Source of the DNA: GWF2-38-69 sp965228125
Lineage (GTDB): Bacteria; Verrucomicrobiota; Lentisphaeria; Victivallales; GWF2-38-69
NCBI GenBank assembly: GCA_965228125.1
Contig: OZ245791.1
Coordinates: forward strand, 620,001-684,000
DNA: 64,000 nucleotides
Direction of reading: 5' to 3'
A program made the translations under genes and the position numbers. The notes under the pieces are model-generated. The model ran no database searches, was not told the origin of the DNA, and worked only from the letters and a program-made list of their open reading frames with translations. Each line of letters starts with the position of its first letter. Positions within the stretch are counted from its first letter, which is position 1. Below, piece by piece: positions 17,518 to 25,244 of the stretch.

Positions 17518-18747
17518 CTATGCGCTTTTTAGCTTGCTGTTGTAAACCTTTAAGTCTAGCTCCTTTTCGGTTTTTGCTACTATTACAGCGGCTATTCCGT
17601 CTCCTACCACATTGACTGTACTTCGAGCCATATCAAGAATCCTGTCTATGCCTGCAATAATAGCCACGCCTTCCATAGGCAATCCGACGGAACTAAGTAC
17701 CAGCGAAAGCATTATCAGCCCTGCTCCAGGAACGCCAGCTGTCCCTACTGCAGCAAGTACAGCGGTTAACACGATCGTAATATAATTAGACACTGTCAGG
17801 TCTATCCCATAAGCCTGAGCAATAAATACAGCACATACACCCTGATAAAGAGCAGTACCATTCATGTTTATAGTAGCTCCTAAAGGCAAAACAAAACTCG
17901 ATATTCCTATAGAGGCTCCCAGGTTCTCCTGAGTGCAGCGAAGAGATACCGGCAGAGCAGCCGAACTACTGGATGTTGAAAAAGCTACAAGCGTAGCATC
18001 AAGAAACCCCTTAAAGAATCTAATGGGGTTTAGTTTAAACATGGCTAATCCGCCGCCAAGGACAAATATCGTATGGATTATACAACCAACGTAAACAGTA
18101 AGAACAACCTTGAGAAGAGGCAAAAGAAACTCTATCCCATATTGCCCGATAACTGTTGCAATAAGAGCAAACACTCCGTATGGGGCAAATTCCATAATGA
18201 TAGAAGTGAGCTTGTACATTATTTCGGCAAGGCCTTCAAAGAAAACTTTTACAGGTTTAGCCTTAGTCCCAGTGAGGTTGATAGCTATACCTAAGAAAAT
18301 CGCAAAAACAATAATCTGGAGAATTTCTCCCGAGGCCAAGGCTCCGATAGGATTAGACGGAACCATATTAACTATCGTGTCGATAAAAGACGGAGCTGCT
18401 TTGGCCGATACATTCACTGCGGATCCCGTAGTAAGATGAACACCAGCCCCGGGATGAGTAATCCAACTGAATCCCAGCCCAATAACTATTGCCATTATTG
18501 TAGTCACACAATATATCAAAACTGTTTTTAACCCAATCCTTCCCATTTTTCCCATATCTTCTATACTTGTAACTCCAACTATCAGAGAAGAGAAAACAAG
18601 AGGAACAATAAGCATCTTGATACCGTTTATAAAAAGAGTGCCTATCGGTTTCAAATAAAGGCATTTCTCCTTAAAAATAAGGCCGACAATAACACCTAAA
18701 GCTAATCCAATCAGAATTTTTCCCCAAAGTGGTACTCTTTTTTTCAT
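17518..18747 (-). CDS. Dicarboxylate/amino acid:cation symporter (DAACS family)
   Basis: A 409-residue integral membrane protein of the GltP/DctA/GltT class, with about eight transmembrane helices and two re-entrant loops. Diagnostic are the serine-rich hairpin AFSTSSSSAALPVSL, the NMNGTALYQG motif of TM7 and the GVPGAG hairpin 2. It imports glutamate, aspartate or C4-dicarboxylates with Na+ or H+. The ATG at 18747 is chosen because GGAGGGAGAG immediately precedes it; an upstream in-frame start at 18774 would cover that site. Exact substrate is not predictable here. Confidence 0.9.
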   Translation of the reverse strand: MKKRVPLWGKILIGLALGVIVGLIFKEKCLYLKPIGTLFINGIKMLIVPLVFSSLIVGVTSIEDMGKMGRIGLKTVLIYCVTTIMAIVIGLGFSWITHPGAGVHLTTGSAVNVSAKAAPSFIDTIVNMVPSNPIGALASGEILQIIVFAIFLGIAINLTGTKAKPVKVFFEGLAEIMYKLTSIIMEFAPYGVFALIATVIGQYGIEFLLPLLKVVLTVYVGCIIHTIFVLGGGLAMFKLNPIRFFKGFLDATLVAFSTSSSSAALPVSLRCTQENLGASIGISSFVLPLGATINMNGTALYQGVCAVFIAQAYGIDLTVSNYITIVLTAVLAAVGTAGVPGAGLIMLSLVLSSVGLPMEGVAIIAGIDRILDMARSTVNVVGDGIAAVIVAKTEKELDLKVYNSKLKSA

Positions 18748-18992
18748 CTCTCCCTCCACGTAAGTTTGGACCAATTTAAATTATTAAAACTTAATACATT
18801 TTATTCCATAAAATAACATGCGCCTGTAAAACTAAGGTTAAAACCTAATAATTTCTATCATACCCACAGCGACTTTGCCATCAGGAGTTGTAAAAATATC
18901 TTCAGATATATGGAACAGACAGGTAGATGAACTAATTCCTAAACATCATTTTATGACTAAATATGCCAAATAAAAATTAGTACAGCATTTAC

Positions 18993-20213
18993 TTATCTTA
19001 AGAAGTCGCACACTTTATCAAAGACTCTCTTGAAATTTTCATCTATCAATAAGGAATCATCATTATTTATCGGGAAGGGATTCTCGTGAGTGTAGTTAAA
19101 TTCGAAATCGAATTCATCTACCTTAATGTTTATGTTTCTAAAGGCTCCCTGTAATGTATTGACTATTTCAAAGGTGGGAATTACAGAATCCTTCTTTAAC
19201 GATATGGAATAAATGTGGTTTTCTGCCTTTTTTAGAAGACCTTCTCTTACTTCTCTCATCTTTTGATAATCAAGCATTGAGTGAAATACTTTTCCCTCTA
19301 AATGGTCCTCTTCAATATAGTGCCGTAAATAGGGGTCATTTTTCAAAAAACTATCGAAATGTTCAATCAAATATGAATAGAGGGCAACATTTGCTTCACT
19401 ATCTATAATAAATTTTGAAACAGGTGACAAGCGATTGAAAACGGCGCCGCTGCAAAACAAACAAACCTTTGCCTCAGAAAAATATCCCTTATGGTTCGAG
19501 AGTTTTAATATCTGAGCTAGAAGTCCGCCTATTGAGTAAGCGAATATATTAAAAGTAAAGTCCTTATCAATCAGCTCATGTTTTCCTTCTTTGCAGTCTT
19601 CTATGAATTGGATCACATCATAGTAAGTTTGCAAGCCGGACCAAATAAAGCGTTGAGGCATAGAATGAAGACGCATGCTAATCGCCACATTCGCCAAAGT
19701 AGAATTGATAATATTAGGAAATCTTCTTTTTCGACTTTCGCTTAATACGAACATCTTTCTTTTGTCGCTCCATGTCAAAGGAGCTCTCTGCATATGAAAA
19801 GCTATAGGAAACAATATGATTGCGCTCTGAGTCTGCTCCACAATTGTTCTAGCCCAAACTAAGTACTTATCCCAATTTTTCTCATTAAATCCGTGAAAAA
19901 GCAATGTTGCATTTTTTATCTTTCTATCTTTGCTGGGAGCTATGATATAATAATGGAAATTCCTATTCTCATCCACTAGGTCGTCTTTAACATAAACATT
20001 GTCTTGAATCCTACCTATGTCGTTGTAATAGCTATTGTTAATAGCAAAATCCAAATCGTGTTTCATGCAATGATAATGTTTATTGCCAGGCAATAAATTG
20101 AAATAAGAAGAATGAAATTGGAACTTGTATATTGTAATGTTATCCAGTTCTAACTTGGACTCAACCAGAGAGAAAATATCCTTCAATTTCAGGTAAGCAT
20201 TAGTGTATTTCAT
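18993..20213 (-). CDS. Alpha/beta-hydrolase-fold protein (DUF6051-like)
   Basis: 406 residues without a signal peptide or membrane segment. An oxyanion-type strand-turn (ATLLFHGFNEKNWDKYLVWA) and a nucleophile elbow AYSIGGLLAQ (G/A-x-S-x-G-G) place it in the alpha/beta-hydrolase superfamily. A later His-containing segment (FNYTHENPFPIN) could supply the catalytic His. The overall pattern, including ILFPIAFHMQRAP and TWSDKRKMFV, reminds me of DUF6051 proteins of Bacteroidetes and similar bacteria, but that name is from memory. Substrate is unknown. It is a single gene. Confidence 0.6.
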   Translation of the reverse strand: MKYTNAYLKLKDIFSLVESKLELDNITIYKFQFHSSYFNLLPGNKHYHCMKHDLDFAINNSYYNDIGRIQDNVYVKDDLVDENRNFHYYIIAPSKDRKIKNATLLFHGFNEKNWDKYLVWARTIVEQTQSAIILFPIAFHMQRAPLTWSDKRKMFVLSESRKRRFPNIINSTLANVAISMRLHSMPQRFIWSGLQTYYDVIQFIEDCKEGKHELIDKDFTFNIFAYSIGGLLAQILKLSNHKGYFSEAKVCLFCSGAVFNRLSPVSKFIIDSEANVALYSYLIEHFDSFLKNDPYLRHYIEEDHLEGKVFHSMLDYQKMREVREGLLKKAENHIYSISLKKDSVIPTFEIVNTLQGAFRNINIKVDEFDFEFNYTHENPFPINNDDSLLIDENFKRVFDKVCDFLR

Positions 20214-20383
20214 ATAAAAATAAATTATTGTTTTCTTATATAATTTATCTCGCTGAATATTACAGGGTATTCAAATATTTCAACGCTTTATCCTGTTAAG
20301 AAGTTTAAATTTGATATGAGCTGGAAGAGATATAAAAGGAAAGAGCAAACATAAATTGAATATATCCCAAGAATTTTGCCTAA

Positions 20384-20548
20384 CATCACCAATCTAACCT
20401 GTATGGCTTTCCTTTTTACAGCAATAGCGTTACTTGCTGGGACTGGAGCAAAGACGGGGAACCTCCGATGGGCAATCTCTCCTACTATCTCAGGTACTGC
20501 AAGACTTTTAACCGTATGGGAGGCGAAATGAAATACCTCTGCCGATAA
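20384..20548 (+). pseudogene. Gene remnant: 54-codon open frame with no start codon
   Basis: Between a TAA at 20381 and a TAA at 20546 the + strand reads a protein-like sequence with no start near its beginning. It includes NSVTCWDWSKDGEPPMGNLS and YYLRYCKTFNRMGGEMKYLC. Base composition is clearly richer in G+C than its surroundings. I read it as the C-terminal tail of a lost coding sequence of unknown family. Minus-strand ORFs covering the same DNA look like shadows. It lies just before a hairpin repeat (20652-20696). Confidence 0.35.
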
Positions 20549-20651
20549 CCGCGATTTTCTTATTTCGCTGTATAACACTCTTAGGAAAAGAGATAACCAT
20601 GGCGAAATGGTTTTCAAATTTTAATACAATGTATCCCACAAATGGTAGGGC

Positions 20652-20696
20652 ATGTCTCTCCGAGACCGCCGAAAACAAACGCCTGCGGAGAGGCAT
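20652..20696. repeat. REP-like inverted repeat
   Basis: ATGTCTCTCCG (20652-20662) pairs with CGGAGAGGCAT (20686-20696) over 11 bp with one G-T, enclosing a GC-rich loop (GACCGCC ... ACGCCTG). The G+C content contrasts with the region. It looks like an intergenic palindromic repeat (REP or MITE remnant), but no second copy occurs in this window, so dispersal in the genome is inference. Confidence 0.5.
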
Positions 20697-20776
20697 CACT
20701 AGCCAGTATTTTCGGAAACAATCGATAGCGATATAACTGCATCTTTCTACTTTATAAAGATTTGCATTAACTTTCT

Positions 20777-20794
20777 CGGAAAAATATTTTTCCG
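20777..20794. promoter_or_regulatory. Perfect 18-bp palindrome upstream of the cassette array
   Basis: CGGAAAAATATTTTTCCG is its own reverse complement and is bracketed by TTAAC and GTTAA, extending the symmetry. It lies 86 bp before the first array gene. It could be an operator, or a badly shortened attC-like site (CATTAAC ... GTTAACC). Its 36-bp total is too short for a normal attC. Confidence 0.3.
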
Positions 20795-20879
20795 TTAACC
20801 TGAAAGGTGTATAATTAACAAATCAATAGAATTAATGTTATAAGAAAAAAATTAATAAAACAAAAGTGAGATTTTTAAA

Positions 20880-21413
20880 ATGAATTTGAGATTAACTATT
20901 TTATTTGTTATTCCAATAATTTTAATGGGTTGTGCAAATCCATCAATAGTAAATATTAAACAAGCAAACTTCCCTAAAAAAAATAATATTATTGTATTTG
21001 TACCACGATTTGAAGGTAACCCAGATTTTGTAGAAGAAAGCACTGATTATTACATATCAAATTTAGAAAATGAATCTAAGATAGAAGTAATTAGGGGAGA
21101 TTCTTTAAGAAAAGAAAGTGAAGACATTCTAAAAGGAACAAATACAGCTCCTAAAAAGCTTGCGATAGAAGAAGCACAAAAACATAAAGCAGATTTAGTT
21201 ATTGTTGGCAAAGTTACAAGCCATAAAACTGGAGGTATGCTTAATGGCTTCTGCACGGTAAGGATTTATAATGTATCTACAGGTAAGTTAGTCGCTAATT
21301 TTCACAGACCAAGTGGCTTGCTTTTCGGAAATAGCGAACATCAGGCAGTTATGGCTGCAGTTGAAAGGGTAGCTGAAGATAGTACAAATATGATAAATGA
21401 AAAAAACTTATAA
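20880..21413 (+). CDS. Lipoprotein of unknown function (cassette gene)
   Basis: 177 residues with a lipoprotein signal peptide ending in the lipobox LMGC (Cys about residue 19), so it should be lipid-anchored. The mature part has alternating beta strands and helices (NIIVFVPRFEG; KADLVIVGKVTSHKTGG; CTVRIYNVSTGKLVANF). This resembles the CsgG/TolB-N/LpoB-like periplasmic fold in general style; no specific family is recognised. Its stop codon lies inside the start of the attC at 21408. First gene of the array. Confidence 0.7.
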   Translation: MNLRLTILFVIPIILMGCANPSIVNIKQANFPKKNNIIVFVPRFEGNPDFVEESTDYYISNLENESKIEVIRGDSLRKESEDILKGTNTAPKKLAIEEAQKHKADLVIVGKVTSHKTGGMLNGFCTVRIYNVSTGKLVANFHRPSGLLFGNSEHQAVMAAVERVAEDSTNMINEKNL

Positions 21414-21466
21414 CGAATCATTCCAGCGAACCGCGCAAAGCTCGGCCGCTGAATTCGATGTTATGA
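21408..21466 (+). repeat. attC site 1
   Basis: 59 bp. R''-like box TTATAAC (21408-21414) pairs with R'-like GTTATGA (21460-21466). Inner arms CAGCG (about 21424) and CGCTG (about 21447) pair, then CCG/CGG. Predicted cleavage is between G21460 and T21461. It overlaps the lipoprotein stop codon. Confidence 0.8.
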
Positions 21467-21476
21467 AGAAGAAAAG

Positions 21477-21931
21477 ATGAAAATTGAATTACTAAAAGAC
21501 CATCCTGAATATATAGACGAGTTAAATGAATTATTTTTCCAGGAGTGGAGTTACTTTCACTCTGATTTGAATAAAGAGCAATGGAAAGAACGACTTCTAA
21601 AAAGAATAAATGATGAAGCTGTACCTACTTTATAGCCATTAAAGATGATATTTTATTAGGTTCTGCTGCCTTAGTAAAGTGTGATATGACAACTAAAGCT
21701 GAATTATCACCATGGTTGGCAGGTGTGTATGTAAAAGAAGAATTTAGAAAACAAGGAATAGGGAAAAAGCTAGTAGCTGGCATAGAAAAATTAGCAAAAA
21801 AATTGTCCTTTAAGAGCTTATATTTATATACACCGGATAAAGAAACTTTTTATAACGCGCTTGAGTGGAAAACAATTGAAAGAATAGAATATAAAAATAC
21901 CAAAGTAGTTATAATGAAAAAGAACATTTAA
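21477..21931 (+). pseudogene. GNAT acetyltransferase with a frameshift (cassette gene)
   Basis: A GNAT N-acetyltransferase read in two frames. The first frame runs from the ATG at 21477 (MKIELLKDHPEYIDELNELF) to a TAG at 21633. The second continues (IAIKDDILLGSAALVKCDM) through the acetyl-CoA loop EFRKQGIGKKLVAGIE to 21931. One extra T in the T run at 21629-21631 would restore a 151-residue protein. It is a recent inactivation or a sequencing error. The ATG is 11 nt after attC 1, as expected for a cassette. A restart at 21686 would lack the N-terminal strands. Confidence 0.8.
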
Positions 21932-21986
21932 CTAGTCACTTCACTTAACATCGCAAAGCGCTCGGCTAGTGACCAAATTGTTATCA
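21926..21986 (+). repeat. attC site 2
   Basis: 61 bp. ATTTAAC (21926-21932), matching RYYYAAC, faces GTTATCA (21980-21986). Inner arms GTCACT and AGTGAC pair, separated by a loop containing CGCAAAGCGC. Cleavage is predicted after G21980. Confidence 0.78.
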
Positions 21987-21997
21987 CGAAAAAGATT

Positions 21998-22345
21998 ATG
22001 AAATACAAAGTCATAAAAGGTAGAAAATCAGATTATCCAAATCCAATAAAAATACAAAAAAATGAAATTGTTTCTGTTGGCGAAGAATACACAGAAAATG
22101 AAAATTGGCAAAATTGGATAGAATGCACAAACAAAGAAAATATAACAGGCTGGGTTCCAAAACAAATACTAAAAATTGAAAAAGATTCCGCAATAGTTCT
22201 GGAGGATTACTCAGCTAATGAACTGAATATCAAAATTGATGAAGAAATAGAAATAATAAAAATATTGAATGGATGGGCTTGGTCTAAAAATTCAGATAAT
22301 GAATTTGGCTGGATTCCGCTAGAAAACATTAAAGAAATAAAATAG
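21998..22345 (+). CDS. Bacterial SH3-domain protein (cassette gene)
   Basis: 115 residues, no signal peptide. Two SH3-like modules are visible: residues about 1-60 with WIECTNKENITGWVPKQILK, and about 65-115 with GWAWSKNSDNEFGWIPLENI. The tryptophan-Gly-Trp-x-Pro pattern is typical of bacterial SH3 (SH3_3-like) domains. The function is unknown; intracellular protein binding is inference. The ATG is 11 nt after attC 2 and no Shine-Dalgarno is evident, both normal for integron cassettes. Confidence 0.78.
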   Translation: MKYKVIKGRKSDYPNPIKIQKNEIVSVGEEYTENENWQNWIECTNKENITGWVPKQILKIEKDSAIVLEDYSANELNIKIDEEIEIIKILNGWAWSKNSDNEFGWIPLENIKEIK

Positions 22346-22349
22346 AAAT

Positions 22350-22422
22350 TGATAACTTGAAGATCCTCTTAATAGTTTTTTGCTCAGCCGCAAAAAAATA
22401 TAAGAGATCAGAATTGCTATAA
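22350..22422 (+). repeat. attC site 3 (degenerate core)
   Basis: 73 bp. TGATAAC (22350-22356) faces GCTATAA (22416-22422); the invariant GTT of the R' box is GCT here. The central arms are long: GATCCTCTTA with TAAGAGATC, then GTTTTTTGC with GCAAAAAAA around the loop TCAGCC. The fold is intact but the altered core may block recombination at this site. Confidence 0.72.
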
Positions 22423-22435
22423 AAAAGAAGATAAA

Positions 22436-23290
22436 ATGAATAATAAATTTTGTATAGATCAAACCAAATGCATAAAATGCAGAAAATGCATTGAGGTTTG
22501 TCCAATCGATTTAATAGAATGGTCTCCAGAAATAAAAGAAGTTAAGTTCACTAAAAATGTTGATGAGTTTTGTATTAGGTGTGGTCATTGTATGGCAATA
22601 TGCAATAACCTGGCAATTACATTACCGAAAATGAATAATAAGAGTCTACAAAAGGTATTAGACAATCCTAAACATTGTAACGATATTGTAGAAAATATAA
22701 TCAAAAGCAGACGCTCCATTCGAAGATATAAAAAAATAAAAATACAAAAAAATGAAATAAAGAAAATTATTGATACGGCAAGCTACGCCCCTTCAGCATC
22801 AAATGCCCGTCTTCTAAATTGGAAAGTGTATTCTGACGAACAGATTTTATATGAAATATCTAGACTGACAATGGAATGGATGAAAGAAAAATTAATGAAT
22901 AAAAACAATTCTCTTTCAGAGCGTTATGTTAAAATATTTAATAGATATATTGATCTGTGGAATAATGGTATTGACGGCATTCTTAGAAGTGCGCCTCATT
23001 TTGTCATAATTCATGGACCGAACACAGGAACCATGAGAAATATTGATGGAATTATCGCACTTGATTATTTTGAGTTTTCAGCCATATCAAAAGGGTTTGG
23101 TACTTGTTGGGCCGGATTGTTCTATTATGCTTTTGAAGATAATTATGAACCATTGCTAAGATTAATCAATTTACCAAAAAACCATACTTGCTATGGGGCT
23201 ATGATGCTGGGTTATCCAAAATACAAATATCCTCTGACTTTAGAAAGAAAAGCAACAGAGATTTGTTTTATTAACAATAATGACGAATAA
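22436..23290 (+). CDS. Ferredoxin-nitroreductase fusion protein (cassette gene)
   Basis: 284 residues. Residues 1-65 form a 2[4Fe-4S] ferredoxin domain with CIKCRKCIEVCP and CIRCGHCMAICN. Residues about 85-280 are an FMN-dependent nitroreductase domain beginning IIKSRRSIRRYKK, with SYAPSASNARLLNWKVY and the GFGTCWAGLF segment. Such fusions reduce small organic substrates with electrons from ferredoxin in anaerobes. The ATG is 13 nt after attC 3 and attC 4 follows the stop, so it is cassette-borne. It is one of the larger cassette genes. Substrate is unknown. Confidence 0.9.
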   Translation: MNNKFCIDQTKCIKCRKCIEVCPIDLIEWSPEIKEVKFTKNVDEFCIRCGHCMAICNNLAITLPKMNNKSLQKVLDNPKHCNDIVENIIKSRRSIRRYKKIKIQKNEIKKIIDTASYAPSASNARLLNWKVYSDEQILYEISRLTMEWMKEKLMNKNNSLSERYVKIFNRYIDLWNNGIDGILRSAPHFVIIHGPNTGTMRNIDGIIALDYFEFSAISKGFGTCWAGLFYYAFEDNYEPLLRLINLPKNHTCYGAMMLGYPKYKYPLTLERKATEICFINNNDE

Positions 23291-23298
23291 TATTTAAC

Positions 23299-23358
23299 TT
23301 ATAATTAATCAGTCCAGCTAACGCGCTAATGGCGCGCAGCTGAATTTCAATGTTATAA
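23299..23358 (+). repeat. attC site 4
   Basis: 60 bp. TTATAAT (23299-23305) faces GTTATAA (23352-23358). CAGCT pairs with AGCTG, and GCGC with GCGC around TAATG. The R'' box ends in T instead of C. Predicted cleavage is after G23352. Confidence 0.75.
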
Positions 23359-23363
23359 GAAAA

Positions 23364-23843
23364 ATGAATAATCATTATAAAATTCAAATAGTAACTAAAA
23401 ATGATGCTGAAGAAATCCAGAACTTCGTAATTAAAGTTATAGATACCTCATATACCCCATATTATCCTAAAGAAGCTCTTAACTTTTTCAAAGACTATTA
23501 TTCAATACAAAAAATTCAAAATGACATAAAATCAGGGTATTATATCTTTATAAAATTAAACGATAGAATTATTGCAACTGGATTATTTAAAGAGAGCTAT
23601 ATTGGAGGTGTTTTTATTGCTGCAGAGAAGCAAGGAGAAGGAATTGGAAAAATTATTATGAACAGATTAGAAAGATATGCTGTTTTGCAAAACACAAAAG
23701 AAATACTTCTCGATGCTTCAATACCAGCATTTGAGTTTTACAAGAAACTTGGCTATATAAAGATATCAGATAAATTTATACCCGTAGATAATGGAAAAAA
23801 GCTCGAATATATGGAAATGAAAAAATTATTAAGTTTTAACTAA
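23364..23843 (+). CDS. GNAT family N-acetyltransferase (cassette gene)
   Basis: 159 residues. The GNAT signature is complete: IEEIQNF-like start (DAEEIQNFVIKVIDTSYTPY), central strand IIATGLFKESYIGGVFI, the acetyl-CoA pyrophosphate loop EKQGEGIGKIIMNRLERYA, and the closing motif ASIPAFEFYKKLGYIKIS. The acyl acceptor is unknown. The ATG is 5 nt after attC 4; its stop is adjacent to attC 5. Acetyltransferases are among the commonest cassette genes. Confidence 0.9.
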   Translation: MNNHYKIQIVTKNDAEEIQNFVIKVIDTSYTPYYPKEALNFFKDYYSIQKIQNDIKSGYYIFIKLNDRIIATGLFKESYIGGVFIAAEKQGEGIGKIIMNRLERYAVLQNTKEILLDASIPAFEFYKKLGYIKISDKFIPVDNGKKLEYMEMKKLLSFN

Positions 23844-23891
23844 GTCATTTCTTCCAACTCGCTATGCTCATGGGAAAATTCAATGTTAAGA
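23834..23891 (+). repeat. attC site 5
   Basis: 58 bp. TTTTAAC (23834-23840) faces GTTAAGA (23885-23891). Inner arms TTTCTTCC and GGGAAAA pair. It overlaps the end of the preceding GNAT gene. Confidence 0.75.
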
Positions 23892-23957
23892 ACAAGATAA
23901 TTGACACAAGAATCCAAGTGCTGTATAATCTTACAAAGACTAAATGGAGAAAAGATT

Positions 23958-24191
23958 ATGCCTACAATATCAGAAAAAATTACAAACGAAGTGCTGTCAT
24001 TGCCTTCAGATGAAAGATTATTTTTAGTAGACATAATAATCAGAAGTTTGAATCTTCCTATATCGTCAGACATTGATAAACTATGGGCAAAAGAATCCGA
24101 AAGAAGATTAAAAGAACTTCAAAACAATAAAGTAGAAGAATTAGATGGTGAATTAGTTTTCAGAGAGTTAAGAAAAAAGTACAACAAATGA
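23958..24191 (+). CDS. Addiction-module antitoxin (Unstab_antitox type)
   Basis: 77 residues. The pattern LPSDERLFLVDIIIRSLN, then DKLWAKESERRLKEL and ELVFRELRKK, is that of the putative addiction-module component family that partners ParE/RelE toxins. It would bind and neutralise the downstream toxin and repress the operon. The ATG at 23958 is chosen because GGAGAAAAG lies just upstream and the conserved sequence begins there. The stop overlaps the toxin start by 4 nt (ATGA). This is the only cassette gene with a long leader after its attC, leaving room for its own promoter. Confidence 0.85.
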   Translation: MPTISEKITNEVLSLPSDERLFLVDIIIRSLNLPISSDIDKLWAKESERRLKELQNNKVEELDGELVFRELRKKYNK

Positions 24192-24478
24192 AATTTACAA
24201 TTCACCCAGAAGCTAAAATAGAGATAGCTTACCATGCCGATTATTATGAAGATAAACAACTTGGTTTAGGAGCAGATTTCATTGAAGAGATTTATGCGAC
24301 AATCCAACGAATATTAGAATTTCCTCAAGCTTGGCAAAAAACTTCAACAACAACAAGAAGATGTTTAACTTCATGCTTTCCATTCGGAATTATTTACTCT
24401 ATAGAGCCAGATAGAATACGAATATTATCAGTTATGCTTTTGAACAGAGAACCATATTACTGGGAAAATAGAAAGTAA
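24188..24478 (+). CDS. RelE/ParE-family toxin
   Basis: 96 residues of the ParE/RelE toxin fold: helical start EAKIEIAYHADYYEDKQ, GLGADFIEEIYATIQRI, a conserved RR in TTTRRCLTSCFPFGIIYSI and the terminal strand IRILSVMLLNREPYYW. ParE toxins poison gyrase and RelE toxins cleave mRNA; which applies is unclear, but the sequence is closer to ParE. It is translationally coupled to the antitoxin. Toxin-antitoxin cassettes are known to stabilise integron arrays. Confidence 0.88.
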   Translation: MKFTIHPEAKIEIAYHADYYEDKQLGLGADFIEEIYATIQRILEFPQAWQKTSTTTRRCLTSCFPFGIIYSIEPDRIRILSVMLLNREPYYWENRK

Positions 24479-24479
24479 A

Positions 24480-24609
24480 ACCTAACGAGGTCGCTTCTCC
24501 TAACAGGCGAATATGCAGGGCGGTTTCAATACATAATTAAAACTAATAAAGCTCTTATAAGGAATTAAAGTTTATTCCCATTCGCCTGTACGAGAGCTTT
24601 TTGTTAAAA
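24480..24609 (+). repeat. attC site 6 (long)
   Basis: 130 bp. ACCTAAC (24480-24486) is a perfect RYYYAAC and faces GTTAAAA (24603-24609). Outer arms GCTTCTC and GAGAGC pair with one bulged base, then ACAGGCGAAT with ATTCGCCTGT over 10 bp. This is the classic attC cruciform with an extended variable terminal loop. Confidence 0.85.
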
Positions 24610-24613
24610 AAAA

Positions 24614-25042
24614 ATGAATAAAACAGAAGCTATTCAACAATCAGTAAACCTTGTAAACATGAGTAAAGTTGTCATGGTTGGCAGCCATGACAAGAACGGC
24701 TATCCAAACATCAAGTGTATGCTGAAAATGAAACATGAAGGTCTAAAAACCTTTTATTTCAGCACAAACACCTCTTCGAAACGAGTGCAGCAATTCAAAG
24801 AAAATTCCAAGGCCTGCCTATATTTTGTAGATTCTACTGACTGGCAAGGGTTAATACTCACCGGTAAAATGGAAGTTCTACAAGATAAGAATTTAAAAGA
24901 GAAACTTTGGGTACAAGGATTTGAGAAGTACTATCCATTGGGAGTAGATGATCCTGACTATTCAGTGCTGAAGTTTACTGCAGATAAAGGAAACTATTAT
25001 CATAAATTGTGTAATATTGATTTCGACGTCAATGAAGCTTAG
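24614..25042 (+). CDS. Pyridoxamine 5'-phosphate oxidase-like (PPOX) flavin-binding protein
   Basis: 142 residues with the split-barrel fold: KVVMVGSHDKNGYPNIKCML, FYFSTNTSSKRVQQFKEN and KACLYFVDSTDWQGLILTGK match the general-stress-protein-26/PPOX family that binds FMN, F420 or haem. The role is unknown; true PNPOx activity is unlikely at this length. The ATG is 4 nt after attC 6, marking it as a cassette gene, but I cannot find an attC after its stop, so the array seems truncated here. Confidence 0.85.
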   Translation: MNKTEAIQQSVNLVNMSKVVMVGSHDKNGYPNIKCMLKMKHEGLKTFYFSTNTSSKRVQQFKENSKACLYFVDSTDWQGLILTGKMEVLQDKNLKEKLWVQGFEKYYPLGVDDPDYSVLKFTADKGNYYHKLCNIDFDVNEA

Positions 25043-25244
25043 AATCAGCGAATCTGCTTTTGCATGTTTTCAGTTTTCCCGTCAGCGAGTTTATCTTTTT
25101 ATCAAGCATTCTTCATTGTGGAGAAATTATATTTTTTATATGTAAAATATGTTTAATTAATGAATAATGTTTATTGATTACTTGAATAATAGAACTTTTA
25201 GTTTTTATTTAAATTGTATCCAAAATTTATAATAACTTAATGAA

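Larger units (their letters stand above)
20837..24609 (+). mobile_element. Integron-type gene cassette array, first stretch (no integrase seen)
   Basis: Seven unrelated units on the + strand are each followed by an imperfect palindrome that begins with a (N)AAC box and ends with a GTTA box, as in attC sites. Six such sites are listed separately. A GTTATAA half-site at 20837-20843 marks the left edge. Start codons lie mostly 4-13 nt after the terminal GTTA box, which is a hallmark of cassettes. Contents (acetyltransferases, toxin-antitoxin, lipoprotein, SH3 protein, nitroreductase) are typical cassette cargo. No tyrosine integrase of the IntI type or attI is in the window, so it is a CALIN or the distal part of a chromosomal integron. 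Confidence 0.78.

Noticed and set aside
20288..20699. Two minus-strand ORFs of 109 and 63 codons
   Set aside because: Their translation is low in protein-like features, and the opposite strand reads a more convincing coding remnant; the hairpin repeat also lies inside the second.
20759..20800. attC site around the perfect palindrome at 20777
   Set aside because: Total length of about 36 bp and lack of separate L boxes do not fit attC; kept only as an unassigned palindrome.
25043..25244. Search for an attC after the PPOX cassette gene
   Set aside because: No AAC/GTTA pair with complementary arms could be found, so the array is treated as ending at 24609 plus the PPOX gene.
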